Below, in pieces: positions 1-8,419 of a stretch of 37,958 nucleotides of DNA. Numbering within the stretch: position 1 is the first letter of the stretch; every line of letters starts with the position of its first letter. The DNA comes from Bradyrhizobium sp. LHD-71 (GTDB lineage: Bacteria > Pseudomonadota > Alphaproteobacteria > Rhizobiales > Xanthobacteraceae), in assembly GCF_031157255.1 (NCBI RefSeq), contig NZ_JAVIFX010000050.1:1-37958 (forward strand), given 5' to 3'. Both the position numbers and the translations under genes were made by a program. The notes beneath the pieces are model-generated. The model worked only from the letters and a program-made list of their open reading frames with translations. It searched no databases and had not been told where the DNA came from.

Positions 1-633
1 CAGAAGGGATACCACGGCGTGGCGATCGTCTCGCGGCTTCCTTTCGACCAGACCGACATTCGAACCTTCTGCGGCAAGATCGACTCGCGCCACGTTTCGG
101 TTTCGCTCGGCAATCGGGCAGGTCTGCAGGAGCCGCTGACGCTGCACAATTTCTATGTGCCTTCGGGCGGCGACATTCCCGACGCTTCAATCAATCCGAA
201 GTTCGAGCACAAGCTCTCGTTCCTCGACGAGATGGCCGCATGCGAACCGCTGCACGCCAACGGCGGCGATCGGCATGTCCTGGTCGGCGATCTCAACGTC
301 GCTCCGTACGAACATGACGTCTGGTCGCACAAGCAGCTTCTCAACGTCGTTTCGCACACCCCGGTCGAATGCGAGAAGCTGCTGGCGGTGAAGGCACGCG
401 GCAACTGGATCGACGTCGCCCGCACGCGCATCCCTGAGCCGGAGAAGGTTTACACCTGGTGGAGCTATCGCGCCGCCGACTGGACGCTGTCCGATCGCGG
501 TCGCAGGCTGGATCATATCTGGGTGTCGCAATCTCTGGGAGATCGGGTCAGCGAGTTCGCAATCACTCGCGACGCGCGCGGGTGGGAGCGGCCATCCGAT
601 CATGTGCCGGTGACCGCGGCACTGGAAGTGTGA
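1..633 (+). CDS. xth: Exodeoxyribonuclease III, 3' part (gene enters from the left edge)
   Basis: The reading frame is open from base 1, so this is the C-terminal 210 residues of a longer protein; the N-terminus lies outside the window. It belongs to the exonuclease III/AP endonuclease family (endonuclease/exonuclease/phosphatase fold), which cuts DNA at abasic sites in base excision repair and trims 3' ends. Visible family motifs are GDLNVAP (catalytic Asp and Asn), RRLDHIWVS and the C-terminal SDHVPV (catalytic Asp-His pair), plus the NVVSHTPVE stretch typical of the bacterial XthA branch. The gene converges with the cNMP-domain gene on the other strand, with a palindromic repeat between them. 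The family call is firm. Confidence 0.93.
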   Translation, partial: QKGYHGVAIVSRLPFDQTDIRTFCGKIDSRHVSVSLGNRAGLQEPLTLHNFYVPSGGDIPDASINPKFEHKLSFLDEMAACEPLHANGGDRHVLVGDLNVAPYEHDVWSHKQLLNVVSHTPVECEKLLAVKARGNWIDVARTRIPEPEKVYTWWSYRAADWTLSDRGRRLDHIWVSQSLGDRVSEFAITRDARGWERPSDHVPVTAALEV

Positions 634-644
634 CTCCAGCTCGA

Positions 645-687
645 GCATTTTCCGGAAAAGTGGACACCGGTTTTCCGCAGAAAATGC
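645..687. repeat. Palindromic intergenic repeat, possible bidirectional terminator
   Basis: An imperfect inverted repeat: GCATTTTC at the left pairs with GAAAATGC at the right, around the inner arms CGGAAAA and TTTTCCG. It lies between the convergent ends of xth and the cNMP-domain gene, so it could end transcription from both sides. Its core matches a second, more decayed element at 36486-36530 at 17 of 25 positions when one is reverse-complemented. Palindromes of this look are common between genes in rhizobial genomes; that part is general knowledge, not a search result. Confidence 0.6.
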
Positions 688-704
688 GACCAAATAAACG
701 AAAT

Positions 705-1157
705 CTAGGGCGCCAACTTGCTGCTGGCGATAATCATGTCGCTCGCCGCCTGACTGGTGCGGCTGGCCAGGTCGTCGCGCAAACGTCGTGCCGCATCGGG
801 ATGTCCTTCCAGCACGCGCTGAAACATGCTTCGCGAGATGCGCAGCACCGAGGATTCCGAAATCGCAACTGCCGTCGATGGCCGCTGCATCTCCACCAGC
901 AGCGCGAGCTCGCCGATCAGCACGCCGGGGCCGGCCACGACCTCGCGGTACCCGCCTTCATCTTCGTGGGACACGCGGAGTGCGCCGGCCTGCACAACGT
1001 AGCCGGCATCGGCGGTATCGCCTGCGCGAAATAGCGCTTCGTCGCGGCGGACTCGGCGTGTCTCCGAGCCGATGGCGAGAACCCGCAAGGCGTCGATGCC
1101 CAACAACTGCAATGTCGGCACGCTTGCTAGCAGCCTGACGTCATCCTCGATCGACAT
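705..1157 (-). CDS. Cyclic nucleotide-binding domain protein (no DNA-binding domain)
   Basis: A 150-residue protein made almost entirely of a cNMP-binding (Crp-like) beta-barrel domain: the GDTADAGYVVQAGALRV segment and the GELALLVEMQRPSTAVA segment, which sits at the phosphate-binding-cassette position (GE..L....R...A). After the barrel there is only one helical stretch and no helix-turn-helix, so it is not a Crp/Fnr transcription factor by itself. It probably senses a cyclic nucleotide or acts through a partner protein. It lies 38 bp downstream of the response regulator gene on the same strand, probably in one transcript. No good ribosome-binding site is seen before this ATG, so the start is less certain than the family. 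Confidence 0.8.
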   Translation of the reverse strand: MSIEDDVRLLASVPTLQLLGIDALRVLAIGSETRRVRRDEALFRAGDTADAGYVVQAGALRVSHEDEGGYREVVAGPGVLIGELALLVEMQRPSTAVAISESSVLRISRSMFQRVLEGHPDAARRLRDDLASRTSQAASDMIIASSKLAP

Positions 1158-1195
1158 TCAGAAACATCACGGCGAATCGTTTCCGCAAAGCCTTA

Positions 1196-1882
1196 TCATG
1201 GCACCAATTTGTAGCCGCCGGATTCCGTCACCAGAATTGCCGGGCTGGCGGCGTCGAGTTCGATTTTCTGACGCAGGCGGTAGATGTGCGTCTCGAGCGT
1301 GTGCGTGGTGACGCCGGAATTATAGCCCCAAACCTCCTGCAGCAGGGTTTCACGCGAGACCGGCGCCTGACCCGCGCGATACAGAAACCTCAAGATCGCG
1401 GTTTCCTTTTCCGTCAGCCGCACCTTCTTGGCGTTAGCGCCGATCAGCATCTTGGAGCCGGGCCGGAAGCTATACGGGCCGACCGAGAATACCGCATCCT
1501 CGCTCGCCTCATGCTGGCGGAGCTGCGCACGAATGCGTGCCAGCAGCACTGCGAAGCGAAAGGGCTTGGTCACATAATCGTTCGCGCCCGACTCGAGCCC
1601 GAGGATCGTATCCGAATCGGTGTCGTGCCCGGTCAGCATGATGATCGGCGCCTTGAAGCCGGATTTCCGCAGGCTGCGAACGACTTCCCGCCCGTCGGTG
1701 TCCGGCAAGCCGACGTCGATGATCATCAGGTCCGGCGAATGGGTTTTTGCCGCTTGCGCGCCCTTCGCTCCGGTATCAACTGCGGACGCCTCGAACTCCT
1801 CGTGCAGGGCCAGTTGCTCGACCAGCGTGTCGCGCAGATCGTCGTCGTCATCCACGATCAAAATCTTGCGGGCGGTGGCCAT
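1196..1882 (-). CDS. OmpR/PhoB-type two-component response regulator
   Basis: A 228-residue regulator: receiver domain at about residues 6-118 with acidic residues at 11-15, phospho-acceptor Asp56 (IIDVGLPDTDG), switch Thr84 and conserved Lys106 (NDYVTKPF), followed by a winged-helix DNA-binding domain at about 130-228 (LTEKETAILRFLY, THTLETHIYRLRQKI). No histidine kinase gene is next to it, so it is an orphan here. The ATG is preceded by AAGGA at a workable distance. The gene is divergent from the L,D-transpeptidase gene and upstream of the cNMP-domain gene. Target genes and partner kinase cannot be told from the sequence. Confidence 0.9.
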   Translation of the reverse strand: MATARKILIVDDDDDLRDTLVEQLALHEEFEASAVDTGAKGAQAAKTHSPDLMIIDVGLPDTDGREVVRSLRKSGFKAPIIMLTGHDTDSDTILGLESGANDYVTKPFRFAVLLARIRAQLRQHEASEDAVFSVGPYSFRPGSKMLIGANAKKVRLTEKETAILRFLYRAGQAPVSRETLLQEVWGYNSGVTTHTLETHIYRLRQKIELDAASPAILVTESGGYKLVP

Positions 1883-2047
1883 CAGTTAGAATCCTTGAAT
1901 CACAGTCTGAGGGAGTAAACACCGGTGTGCGAATTAATTGCGGCAACGCAGCTTCGCGGGGCGGAATCGGTTCCGCCTGTGGACGACGGAGGTAACGCGA
2001 AATAAAGCATTCCGCCAGCGCCGCGCAAGCACGACTTCGGCATCAGG

Positions 2048-2611
2048 ATGAGAAGATTCACGTTTCCAATGACTTACGAGAAAACTCCCCATGTGGGCGC
2101 AGCTACGATCACCGTTCGGCGCACCGGCGCGCCGACGCGAGGCATTCTGGTCCTTGACGGGGCGCCCATCCCGGTCGCGCTTGGACGCGGAGGCTTGAAG
2201 GCGAACAAGCGCGAAGGTGACGGCGGGACGCCGACCGGCACATTCCGACCGGTCCGCCTGTGGTGGCGGAAGGACCGGCATGCGCGTCCAAGAACGCTGT
2301 TGCCGGTCCGCGCCATCGGTCCAGGCGATGGTTGGTGTGAGGATCCGGCCGACCGTCGCTACAACCAGCCGATCCGGCTTGCCGGGGACAGCAGCGCTGA
2401 TCGTTTGATGCGCGCGGACCATCTCTACGACTTCATCATCGAGATCGATCACAACACGCAGCCGCGTATTGCCGGACGGGGCAGCGCCGTCTTTTTGCAC
2501 TTGGCGCGGCCGGGCTTTGCGCCGACGGCTGGATGCATCGCAATGACACGCGGATCGATGCTTCGTCTGCTCGGGCGGCTGACGCGCGGAACGCGAATTA
2601 TCGTGCGCTAG
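2048..2611 (+). CDS. L,D-transpeptidase (YkuD) family protein
   Basis: A 187-residue protein with the YkuD catalytic fold. The active-site block is seen at FLHLARPGFAPTAGCIAM, with the conserved His and the catalytic Cys in GCI, and the domain starts with GGLKANKREGDGGTPTGTF. The family makes 3-3 peptidoglycan cross-links or attaches proteins to peptidoglycan in the periplasm. Oddly, no signal peptide or membrane segment is visible at the N-terminus from ATG 2048 or from the in-frame ATG at 2069, so the export route is unclear. It converges with yggS; the two coding regions overlap by about 14 bp at their 3' ends. Confidence 0.85.
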   Translation: MRRFTFPMTYEKTPHVGAATITVRRTGAPTRGILVLDGAPIPVALGRGGLKANKREGDGGTPTGTFRPVRLWWRKDRHARPRTLLPVRAIGPGDGWCEDPADRRYNQPIRLAGDSSADRLMRADHLYDFIIEIDHNTQPRIAGRGSAVFLHLARPGFAPTAGCIAMTRGSMLRLLGRLTRGTRIIVR

Positions 2612-3299
2612 TCATCGTCGTGCGGTGCCCGAAGATCGCCGATCCGACGCGGATATGCGTTGCGCCCATTTGAATGGCGACCGGGAAATCGGCGCTCATG
2701 CCCATCGACAGCAGCTTCAGGCCGTTACGCGCGGCGATCTTGGCGAGAAGTGCAAAGTGAGGTGCCGGCGCCTCCTCGAGCGGAGGGATGCACATGAGCC
2801 CCGCGATCGACAGGCCGAAATCCCTTCCGCACGTTGCGATGAACGCGTCGGCCTCCGCCGGCGAGATGCCGGCCTTCTGCGCCTCTTCACCGGTGTTGAT
2901 CTGCACAAACAGGGTGGGCGAACGCCCCTGCTTCTCGATCTCCTTGGCTAGCGCCTCGCAAATGCTTGGACGGTCGACCGAGTGGATGGCATCGAACAGC
3001 GCGACCGCTTCCTTGGCCTTGTTGGATTGCAACGGTCCGATCAGATGCAACTCCATGTCAGGCGTGCCGGCTATGATGGACGGCCATTTTGCCTTGGCCT
3101 CCTGCACGCGGTTTTCGCCAAAAACCCGTTGGCCGGCCGCCAGCACTGGTGCAATTGCGTCCGCGCCGAATGTCTTGGAAACCGCGACGAGCTGAACCGA
3201 ACTCCGGTCGCGGCCCGCATCCAGGCACGCGCGCGCGATCTCGCTTTCGACGGTCGCAAGCTCCGGCGGTGCATCGGTAGTGAGATTTGCAGTCATCAT
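2598..3299 (-). CDS. YggS/PROSC-family PLP-binding protein
   Basis: A pyridoxal-phosphate-binding TIM-barrel protein of 233 residues, involved in PLP balance and amino-acid homeostasis in the family members studied. The PLP lysine is Lys42 in LVAVSKTFG. Other family blocks are FGENRVQEA, HLIGPLQSNKAKEAV, VQINTGEEAQKAGI and the C-terminal SMGMSADFPVAI...GATHIRVGSAIFG, which binds the phosphate. The frame stays open upstream to 3650, but that part runs antisense to the next gene and has no family match. The start is placed at the double ATG at 3294-3299. It diverges from the diguanylate cyclase gene. Confidence 0.93.
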   Translation of the reverse strand: MMTANLTTDAPPELATVESEIARACLDAGRDRSSVQLVAVSKTFGADAIAPVLAAGQRVFGENRVQEAKAKWPSIIAGTPDMELHLIGPLQSNKAKEAVALFDAIHSVDRPSICEALAKEIEKQGRSPTLFVQINTGEEAQKAGISPAEADAFIATCGRDFGLSIAGLMCIPPLEEAPAPHFALLAKIAARNGLKLLSMGMSADFPVAIQMGATHIRVGSAIFGHRTTMTSAR

Positions 3300-3417
3300 G
3301 CGACCGAAGGTTATTGCGAACGAAGGTTCCGGAATCGAATCGTTTCGAATTTTAGCGATTGTACAAAACCCTCCTTGAGCCGCGCTCACTATGGTGAACA
3401 GGGGACAAGGGATTGTT

Positions 3418-5088
3418 ATGTTCAGCTTCAGTGTCCAGCGCTGTCTGGCAAAACTCAAGACCATTTTTGACGTGCGGGCGCGCCTCGTTCTGCTGGCGCT
3501 GATCCTGGTCGTGCCGCTGATGCTGGACCGGGTGCATATCCTCGAGAGTTCTCGCGCCAGCCAGGTCAAGGCTGTTTCGGCAGAGCTTGCCAACGTTGCA
3601 GACCGCGGCGCCGAGTCGCAGCGCGAAATGATCAAGACGGTCCAAGGCATTCTGCAGACCGCAGCGTCGGTCTATGTTTACGCGTACCACGCCGGACGCC
3701 CGTGCGAAATGCTCAACTCCGGCCTGAAGATGAACCTGCACGGCATCGGCAACATCTCGGTGGTCGGCAGTGACGGCCGCATTGTCTGTTCGACGCTGCC
3801 GGTCCTGGTCGGCGTCGATGTCAGCGACCGGCACTATTTTCATGACGCACTCGCCGAACGCCGACTCGTGCTCAGCAATTATCTCATCGGCAAGTCCTAC
3901 GGCGATCCATCGATCATGGCGGCGTTTCCGACCACGGTGATCGATAGCCGGGTCGAGGCCGTCATCGTCACCTCGGTCACGCTGAACTGGCTGGAAGAAC
4001 TTGTCGGCCAGGCACCCGCCGCGACCGGCATGACCGTCACGCTAATCGACGGCAAAGGCACGGTGCTCGCCTCCAAGCCGGCGCTTGACGATTCACCCGC
4101 CGCGCGCGCAGTGATCGATCAAGCGATGGCCACAGCCGGTGACGAAAACTCTGGTACAGCCGTGCCGGCAGGTTCGAGCGATGGCCGCATGTTCGCGTCG
4201 GCACGCGTACCAGACACCAACGCACGCTTGATCGTCAGCATCGACGAACGCGCCACGCTGGGGTCGATCGACCGCGACATTCGCGCTGCCTATCTGCAGC
4301 TCGGTCTGGTCGGATTGCTCGTGCTGGTCGGCGCCTGGTTCCTGAGCGAGCGGCTGATCATCCGGCCGATCCGCCTTCTCACCAACGCGGCGACGCGGCT
4401 TGGCGCGGGCGACCTGTCGGCCCGCACCGTGCGGAGCGGACTGCCGCCGGAGTTCATCCCGCTGGCGCAGGCCTTCAATGCGATGGCCAAGCGCCTGGCC
4501 GAACGCGAACGCGACCTGCTCAGTGCAAACAGGCAGCTCTCGGTGCTGGCTTCGATCGACACATTGTCGGGGCTTGCCAACCGCCGCGCATTCGACAGCC
4601 GTTTGAACGTCGAATGGATGAAGGCCGAGCGAGAAAACGGCCAGCTCGGACTGGCGATGGTCGATATCGATCACTTCAAGACATACAACGATACGTACGG
4701 CCATCTCGACGGCGATGCCTGTCTGACCAAGGTGGGCGCGGCCCTGATCAGGATCGCCACCGAGGTGAAAGGCTTCAGCGCACGCTATGGCGGCGAGGAG
4801 TTTTCGCTGATGCTGCCGGATGCAGATTCGGCGCGGATGGCCGAGGTTGGCGAAATGATCCGCGCCAGCATCGCAGCGCTCGAGTTGCCGCATGACAGCG
4901 CACCGCTCGGACATATCACTGTCAGCGTGGGTATCGCCGCCGTGGTGCCGGTCGCCGGCCAGGACCCGCACGACCTGATCGAAGCGGCCGACGCCGCGCT
5001 CTACATGGCCAAGCGGCGGGGCCGGAACACGGTCGTCGCCCATGGCGACATCCGTGCCGCCGACCAGGTGGCGGCGCGGGCGGTCTGA
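3418..5088 (+). CDS. Membrane diguanylate cyclase (periplasmic Cache-like sensor, HAMP, GGDEF)
   Basis: A 556-residue sensor enzyme predicted to make cyclic di-GMP. Order: short cytoplasmic tail, membrane helix at about 22-38, periplasmic Cache-like sensor at about 40-290, second helix at about 293-312, HAMP at about 313-365, GGDEF domain at about 375-545. The active site reads GGEEF (458-462), with metal and substrate residues in LAMVDIDHFKTYNDTYGHLDGD, so it should be active. The usual RxxD inhibitory site nine residues before the GG is absent (EVKG at 449-452). ATG 3418 is chosen because AAGGG lies 6 bp upstream; an in-frame ATG at 3391 has no such site. The ligand is unknown. Confidence 0.9.
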   Translation: MFSFSVQRCLAKLKTIFDVRARLVLLALILVVPLMLDRVHILESSRASQVKAVSAELANVADRGAESQREMIKTVQGILQTAASVYVYAYHAGRPCEMLNSGLKMNLHGIGNISVVGSDGRIVCSTLPVLVGVDVSDRHYFHDALAERRLVLSNYLIGKSYGDPSIMAAFPTTVIDSRVEAVIVTSVTLNWLEELVGQAPAATGMTVTLIDGKGTVLASKPALDDSPAARAVIDQAMATAGDENSGTAVPAGSSDGRMFASARVPDTNARLIVSIDERATLGSIDRDIRAAYLQLGLVGLLVLVGAWFLSERLIIRPIRLLTNAATRLGAGDLSARTVRSGLPPEFIPLAQAFNAMAKRLAERERDLLSANRQLSVLASIDTLSGLANRRAFDSRLNVEWMKAERENGQLGLAMVDIDHFKTYNDTYGHLDGDACLTKVGAALIRIATEVKGFSARYGGEEFSLMLPDADSARMAEVGEMIRASIAALELPHDSAPLGHITVSVGIAAVVPVAGQDPHDLIEAADAALYMAKRRGRNTVVAHGDIRAADQVAARAV

Positions 5089-5100
5089 GCGGGCGCGAAA

Positions 5101-5114
5101 GCCGTTTCGACGGC
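5101..5114 (+). terminator. Short hairpin with TTCG loop after the diguanylate cyclase gene
   Basis: GCCGT-TTCG-ACGGC forms a perfect five-pair stem closed by a TTCG loop, 12 bp after the stop codon. No T-run follows, so it is only a weak candidate terminator or 3'-end stabiliser. Confidence 0.3.
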
Positions 5115-5134
5115 CTGCATTAGCGCACAAGGCG

Positions 5135-5164
5135 TTGACCCTTCGGGGCATTTCGTGGCCTAGT
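5135..5164 (+). promoter_or_regulatory. Possible leuS promoter
   Basis: TTGACC at 5135-5140 and CCTAGT at 5159-5164 are separated by 18 bp, about 40 bp before the leuS start. The -35 box is good and the -10 box poor (3 of 6 consensus bases). The 116-bp gap before leuS makes a promoter here plausible. Confidence 0.3.
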
Positions 5165-5204
5165 CCGGCGAACTTTTTGACCTGTCGACAGACCTGACGA
5201 TTCG

Positions 5205-7832
5205 ATGACGACCGACCGCTACAACGCACGCGAGGCCGAGCCGCGCTGGCAGAAGATTTGGGACGAGCAACAGACCTTCGCCGCGAAGAACGATGATCCG
5301 CGGCCGAAATACTATGTGCTCGAGATGTTCCCCTATCCGTCCGGCAAGCTGCATGTCGGGCACGTCCGCAACTACACCATCGGTGACGTCGTCGCGCGCT
5401 ACAAGCGTGCCCGCGGGTTCAATGTGCTGCACCCGATGGGCTGGGATGCTTTCGGCCTGCCGGCGGAAAACGCCGCGATGGAACGCAAGATCCATCCCAA
5501 GGGCTGGACGTTCGCCAACATCGAGACGATGAAATCGCAGCTTAAGCTGATGGGCCTGTCGCTGGACTGGGCGCGGGAGATCGCAACCTGTGATCCCTCC
5601 TACTACAAGCATCAGCAGCGGCTGTTCCTCGACTTTCTGAAGGTCGGGCTGGCCGAACGCGAGAAGCGCAAGCTCAATTGGGATCCGGTCGACATGACCG
5701 TGCTCGCCAACGAGCAGGTGATCGACGGTCGCGGCTGGCGTTCCGGCGCAGTCGTCGAGCAGCGCGAGATGAACCAGTGGGTCTTCAAGATCACGAAGTA
5801 CGCACAGGAACTACTGGACGCACTGGATACGCTCGACCGCTGGCCAGACAAGGTGCGGCTGATGCAGCGCAACTGGATCGGCCGTTCTGAAGGCCTGCAG
5901 ATCCGCTTCGCGCTCGATCCATCGACGACGCCGAACGGCGAGACGGAGCTGACGATCTTCACGACGCGTCACGACACGCTGTTCGGCGCGAAGTTCATGG
6001 CCATTGCGCCCGACCACCCGTTGGCGCAGGCCGCGGCGTTGAAGAATCCGAAACTCGCGGAATTCATCGCCGAGACCAAGCGCCACGGCACCGCGCAGGA
6101 AATCGTCGATACGCAGGAAAAGCTCGGCTTCGATACCGGCATCGAGGCCGTTCATCCGTTCGATGCGACCTGGAAATTGCCGGTCTATGTCGCCAACTTC
6201 ATCCTGATGGAGTACGGCACCGGTGCGATCTTCGGCTGCCCGGCGCACGACCAGCGCGATCTCGACTTCGTCAACAAGTACGGCCTCGGCAACACGCCGG
6301 TGGTGTGTCCGGAAGGTCAGGATCCGGCGACGTTCGTCATCACGGACACGGCCTATGACGGCGACGGCCGCATGATCAATTCGCGTTTCCTCGACGGTAT
6401 GACCATCGAGACCGCGAAGGAAGACGTCGCAAAGCGGCTAGAAAGCGAAACGCGAGGCAACGCGCCGGTTGCCGAGCGGCAGGTGAATTTCCGTTTGCGC
6501 GACTGGGGTATTTCACGCCAGCGCTATTGGGGCTGTCCGATCCCGATCATCCACTGCCCGAAATGCGATGTCGTGCCGGTGCCGGACAAGGACCTGCCTG
6601 TCGCGCTGCCCGAAGACGTCACGTTCGACAAGCCCGGCAATGCGCTCGACCATCACCCGACCTGGAAGCACGTGACGTGTCCGCAATGCGGCGGCAAGGC
6701 GTTGCGCGAGACCGACACGATGGACACGTTCGTCGACTCATCCTGGTATTTCGCAAGGTACACCGATCCCTGGATCACCACGGCGCCCACTGACCGGGCC
6801 GTCGTCGATCACTGGTTGCCGGTCGATCAGTACATCGGCGGTGTCGAGCACGCAGTCCTCCACCTCCTGTATTCGCGCTTCTTCATGCGGGCGATGAAGG
6901 CCACCGGTCACGTCGACGTGGAAGAGCCATTCGCCGGCATGTTCACGCAGGGCATGGTGGTGCACGAAACCTACCGGAAGGCTGACGGCACCTACGCCGA
7001 ACCGAGCGAGGTGACGATCGACACATCCGGCAACGACCGTCGGGCCGTGCTCACTGCGACGGACGAGCCGATCACCATCGGCCCCAACGAGAAGATGTCG
7101 AAGTCGAAGCGCAACACGGTTGGCCTCGACGAGATTGCCGGCACCGCAGGAGCCGACACCGCGCGCTGGTTCATGCTGTCGGACTCGCCGCCCGAACGAG
7201 ACGTGATCTGGACTGAGGAAGGCGCGCAGGGCGCTTACAGGTTCGTGCAGCGGTTGTGGCGCCTCGTCGGCGATGCCGCGAAATGCGCCGCGCCGCAGAA
7301 CGCGCCGAGACCCGCGCAATTCGGGGACGCCGCCACCACCTTGCGCAAGGCGGCGCATCGAGCACTGGCACGCGTCACCGACGACATCGAGCGTCTTCGC
7401 TTCAACGTGTGCGTTGCGAACATCTACGAGTTCGCGAATGCGTTCGGCACCTCCCTCGGCAGCATCGATCAGGAGCCGACGGACGACTATCGCTTTGCCG
7501 TACGAGAGGCGGCCGAGATTCTGGTGCGGCTGTTCCACCCCATGATGCCGCATCTGGCCGAGGAATGCTGGGCGATGCTGGGTCATCAGGACCTCGTTTC
7601 GCAGGCGGCGTGGCCTCAAATTGAGCCCGATTTGCTGGTAGAGGACAGCATCACCCTTCCCGTCCAGGTCAATGGCAGGAAGCGGGCGGATGTCACCGTA
7701 GCGAGGGACGCCGGGACGACGGAAATTGAGACTGCCGTTCTGGCGCTTGATGCGGTAAAACGGGCGCTCGATGGCAAGGCGCCGCGAAAGATCATCGTGG
7801 TGCCGCAGAGGATCGTGAATGTCGTTGGTTAA
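5205..7832 (+). CDS. leuS: Leucyl-tRNA synthetase
   Basis: An 875-residue class I aminoacyl-tRNA synthetase that charges tRNA-Leu, at the usual full bacterial length. The HIGH-type motif is HVGH in [19 protein letters not shown] near residue 50; the KMSKS motif is in [17 protein letters not shown]. The CP1 editing domain is present ([25 protein letters not shown], and [18 protein letters not shown] with the editing-site Asp), so proofreading should be intact. Zinc-binding-type CPKC and CPQC pairs are seen at 6556-6702. It is the first gene of leuS-lptE-holA; its stop codon lies inside the start of lptE. Confidence 0.98.
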   Translation: MTTDRYNAREAEPRWQKIWDEQQTFAAKNDDPRPKYYVLEMFPYPSGKLHVGHVRNYTIGDVVARYKRARGFNVLHPMGWDAFGLPAENAAMERKIHPKGWTFANIETMKSQLKLMGLSLDWAREIATCDPSYYKHQQRLFLDFLKVGLAEREKRKLNWDPVDMTVLANEQVIDGRGWRSGAVVEQREMNQWVFKITKYAQELLDALDTLDRWPDKVRLMQRNWIGRSEGLQIRFALDPSTTPNGETELTIFTTRHDTLFGAKFMAIAPDHPLAQAAALKNPKLAEFIAETKRHGTAQEIVDTQEKLGFDTGIEAVHPFDATWKLPVYVANFILMEYGTGAIFGCPAHDQRDLDFVNKYGLGNTPVVCPEGQDPATFVITDTAYDGDGRMINSRFLDGMTIETAKEDVAKRLESETRGNAPVAERQVNFRLRDWGISRQRYWGCPIPIIHCPKCDVVPVPDKDLPVALPEDVTFDKPGNALDHHPTWKHVTCPQCGGKALRETDTMDTFVDSSWYFARYTDPWITTAPTDRAVVDHWLPVDQYIGGVEHAVLHLLYSRFFMRAMKATGHVDVEEPFAGMFTQGMVVHETYRKADGTYAEPSEVTIDTSGNDRRAVLTATDEPITIGPNEKMSKSKRNTVGLDEIAGTAGADTARWFMLSDSPPERDVIWTEEGAQGAYRFVQRLWRLVGDAAKCAAPQNAPRPAQFGDAATTLRKAAHRALARVTDDIERLRFNVCVANIYEFANAFGTSLGSIDQEPTDDYRFAVREAAEILVRLFHPMMPHLAEECWAMLGHQDLVSQAAWPQIEPDLLVEDSITLPVQVNGRKRADVTVARDAGTTEIETAVLALDAVKRALDGKAPRKIIVVPQRIVNVVG

Positions 7833-8400
7833 CGGTCGTAACGCTGCAAGACTTACCGCTGCAAGACTTATTGCGGCAAGGCTCGCGACAGTCACACTTC
7901 TGGGCCTCATGACGGCGGGCTGCTTTCAGCCGATGTACGCCGAGCGTACGCTGACCGGCGAGCCCGCGCTGCGCGAAAAGCTCTCGGCCGTGGACGTGAA
8001 CGACATTGAGACCGCGCGAGCGGACGATGCCCGGCTGGTCGTCGAGTTGCGCAACGGCCTGATCTTCAACTTCACCGGCGGCGCCAGCCCGGCGGCGCCG
8101 ACGCACAAGCTCGTCGTCCGCATGTCGACCACCAGGACGTCGGCCATCGTCGACCTGACGACGGCGCGCCCCGACATCGAGAATTACGGCATCGACGTCT
8201 CCTACGAGCTGCGTGAGATCGCGACCAACCGGCGCGTGCTCCATGCGACCACCTTTGCGCGCGTGTCCTACGACATTCCGGGACAGGAGCAGCGGTTCGC
8301 ACGCCTTCGCGGCATGCGCGATGCCGAGAGCCGGGCGACCAAACAGATCGCGGAAAACATCAGCCAGCGACTATCGTCGTTCTTCGTCGCAGGCACCTGA
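7819..8400 (+). CDS. lptE: LPS assembly lipoprotein LptE
   Basis: A 193-residue outer-membrane lipoprotein. The lipobox is LMTAGC with Cys35 as the predicted lipidated residue, followed by FQPMYAE, as in alphaproteobacterial LptE. LptE plugs the LptD barrel that inserts LPS into the outer membrane. The gene overlaps the end of leuS by 14 bp, and the leuS-lptE-holA order is typical of the group. The region before the hydrophobic core of the signal peptide is unusually long and contains three imperfect copies of an AARL-type unit encoded by a 15-bp tandem repeat. Confidence 0.9.
   Translation: MSLVNGRNAARLTAARLIAARLATVTLLGLMTAGCFQPMYAERTLTGEPALREKLSAVDVNDIETARADDARLVVELRNGLIFNFTGGASPAAPTHKLVVRMSTTRTSAIVDLTTARPDIENYGIDVSYELREIATNRRVLHATTFARVSYDIPGQEQRFARLRGMRDAESRATKQIAENISQRLSSFFVAGT
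7844..7888 (+). repeat. 15-bp tandem repeat inside the lptE signal peptide
   Basis: Three adjoining 15-bp units begin CTGCAAGACTTACCG, CTGCAAGACTTATTG and CGGCAAGGCTCG. The first two differ at 2 bases. They encode repeated (A)ARL blocks in the positively charged start of the LptE signal peptide. Confidence 0.75.
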
Positions 8401-8419
8401 GCAACGGGACGCCTCGACA

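Noticed and set aside
3300-3650. Upstream extension of the yggS frame by 117 codons
   Set aside because: It runs antisense to the diguanylate cyclase gene, has no family resemblance, and YggS homologues begin near 3299.
4093-5229. Long open frame antisense to the diguanylate cyclase gene (378 codons)
   Set aside because: Composition is that of a codon-shadow frame and no family is recognisable.
5980-6000. TTRHDT in the LeuS editing domain as a loss-of-editing change
   Set aside because: The position between Arg and Asp varies in this family among related bacteria, and the rest of the editing site is intact.
6738-7910. Long open frame antisense to leuS (390 codons)
   Set aside because: Overlaps a certain gene on the other strand; typical shadow of GC-rich coding DNA, with no recognisable protein.
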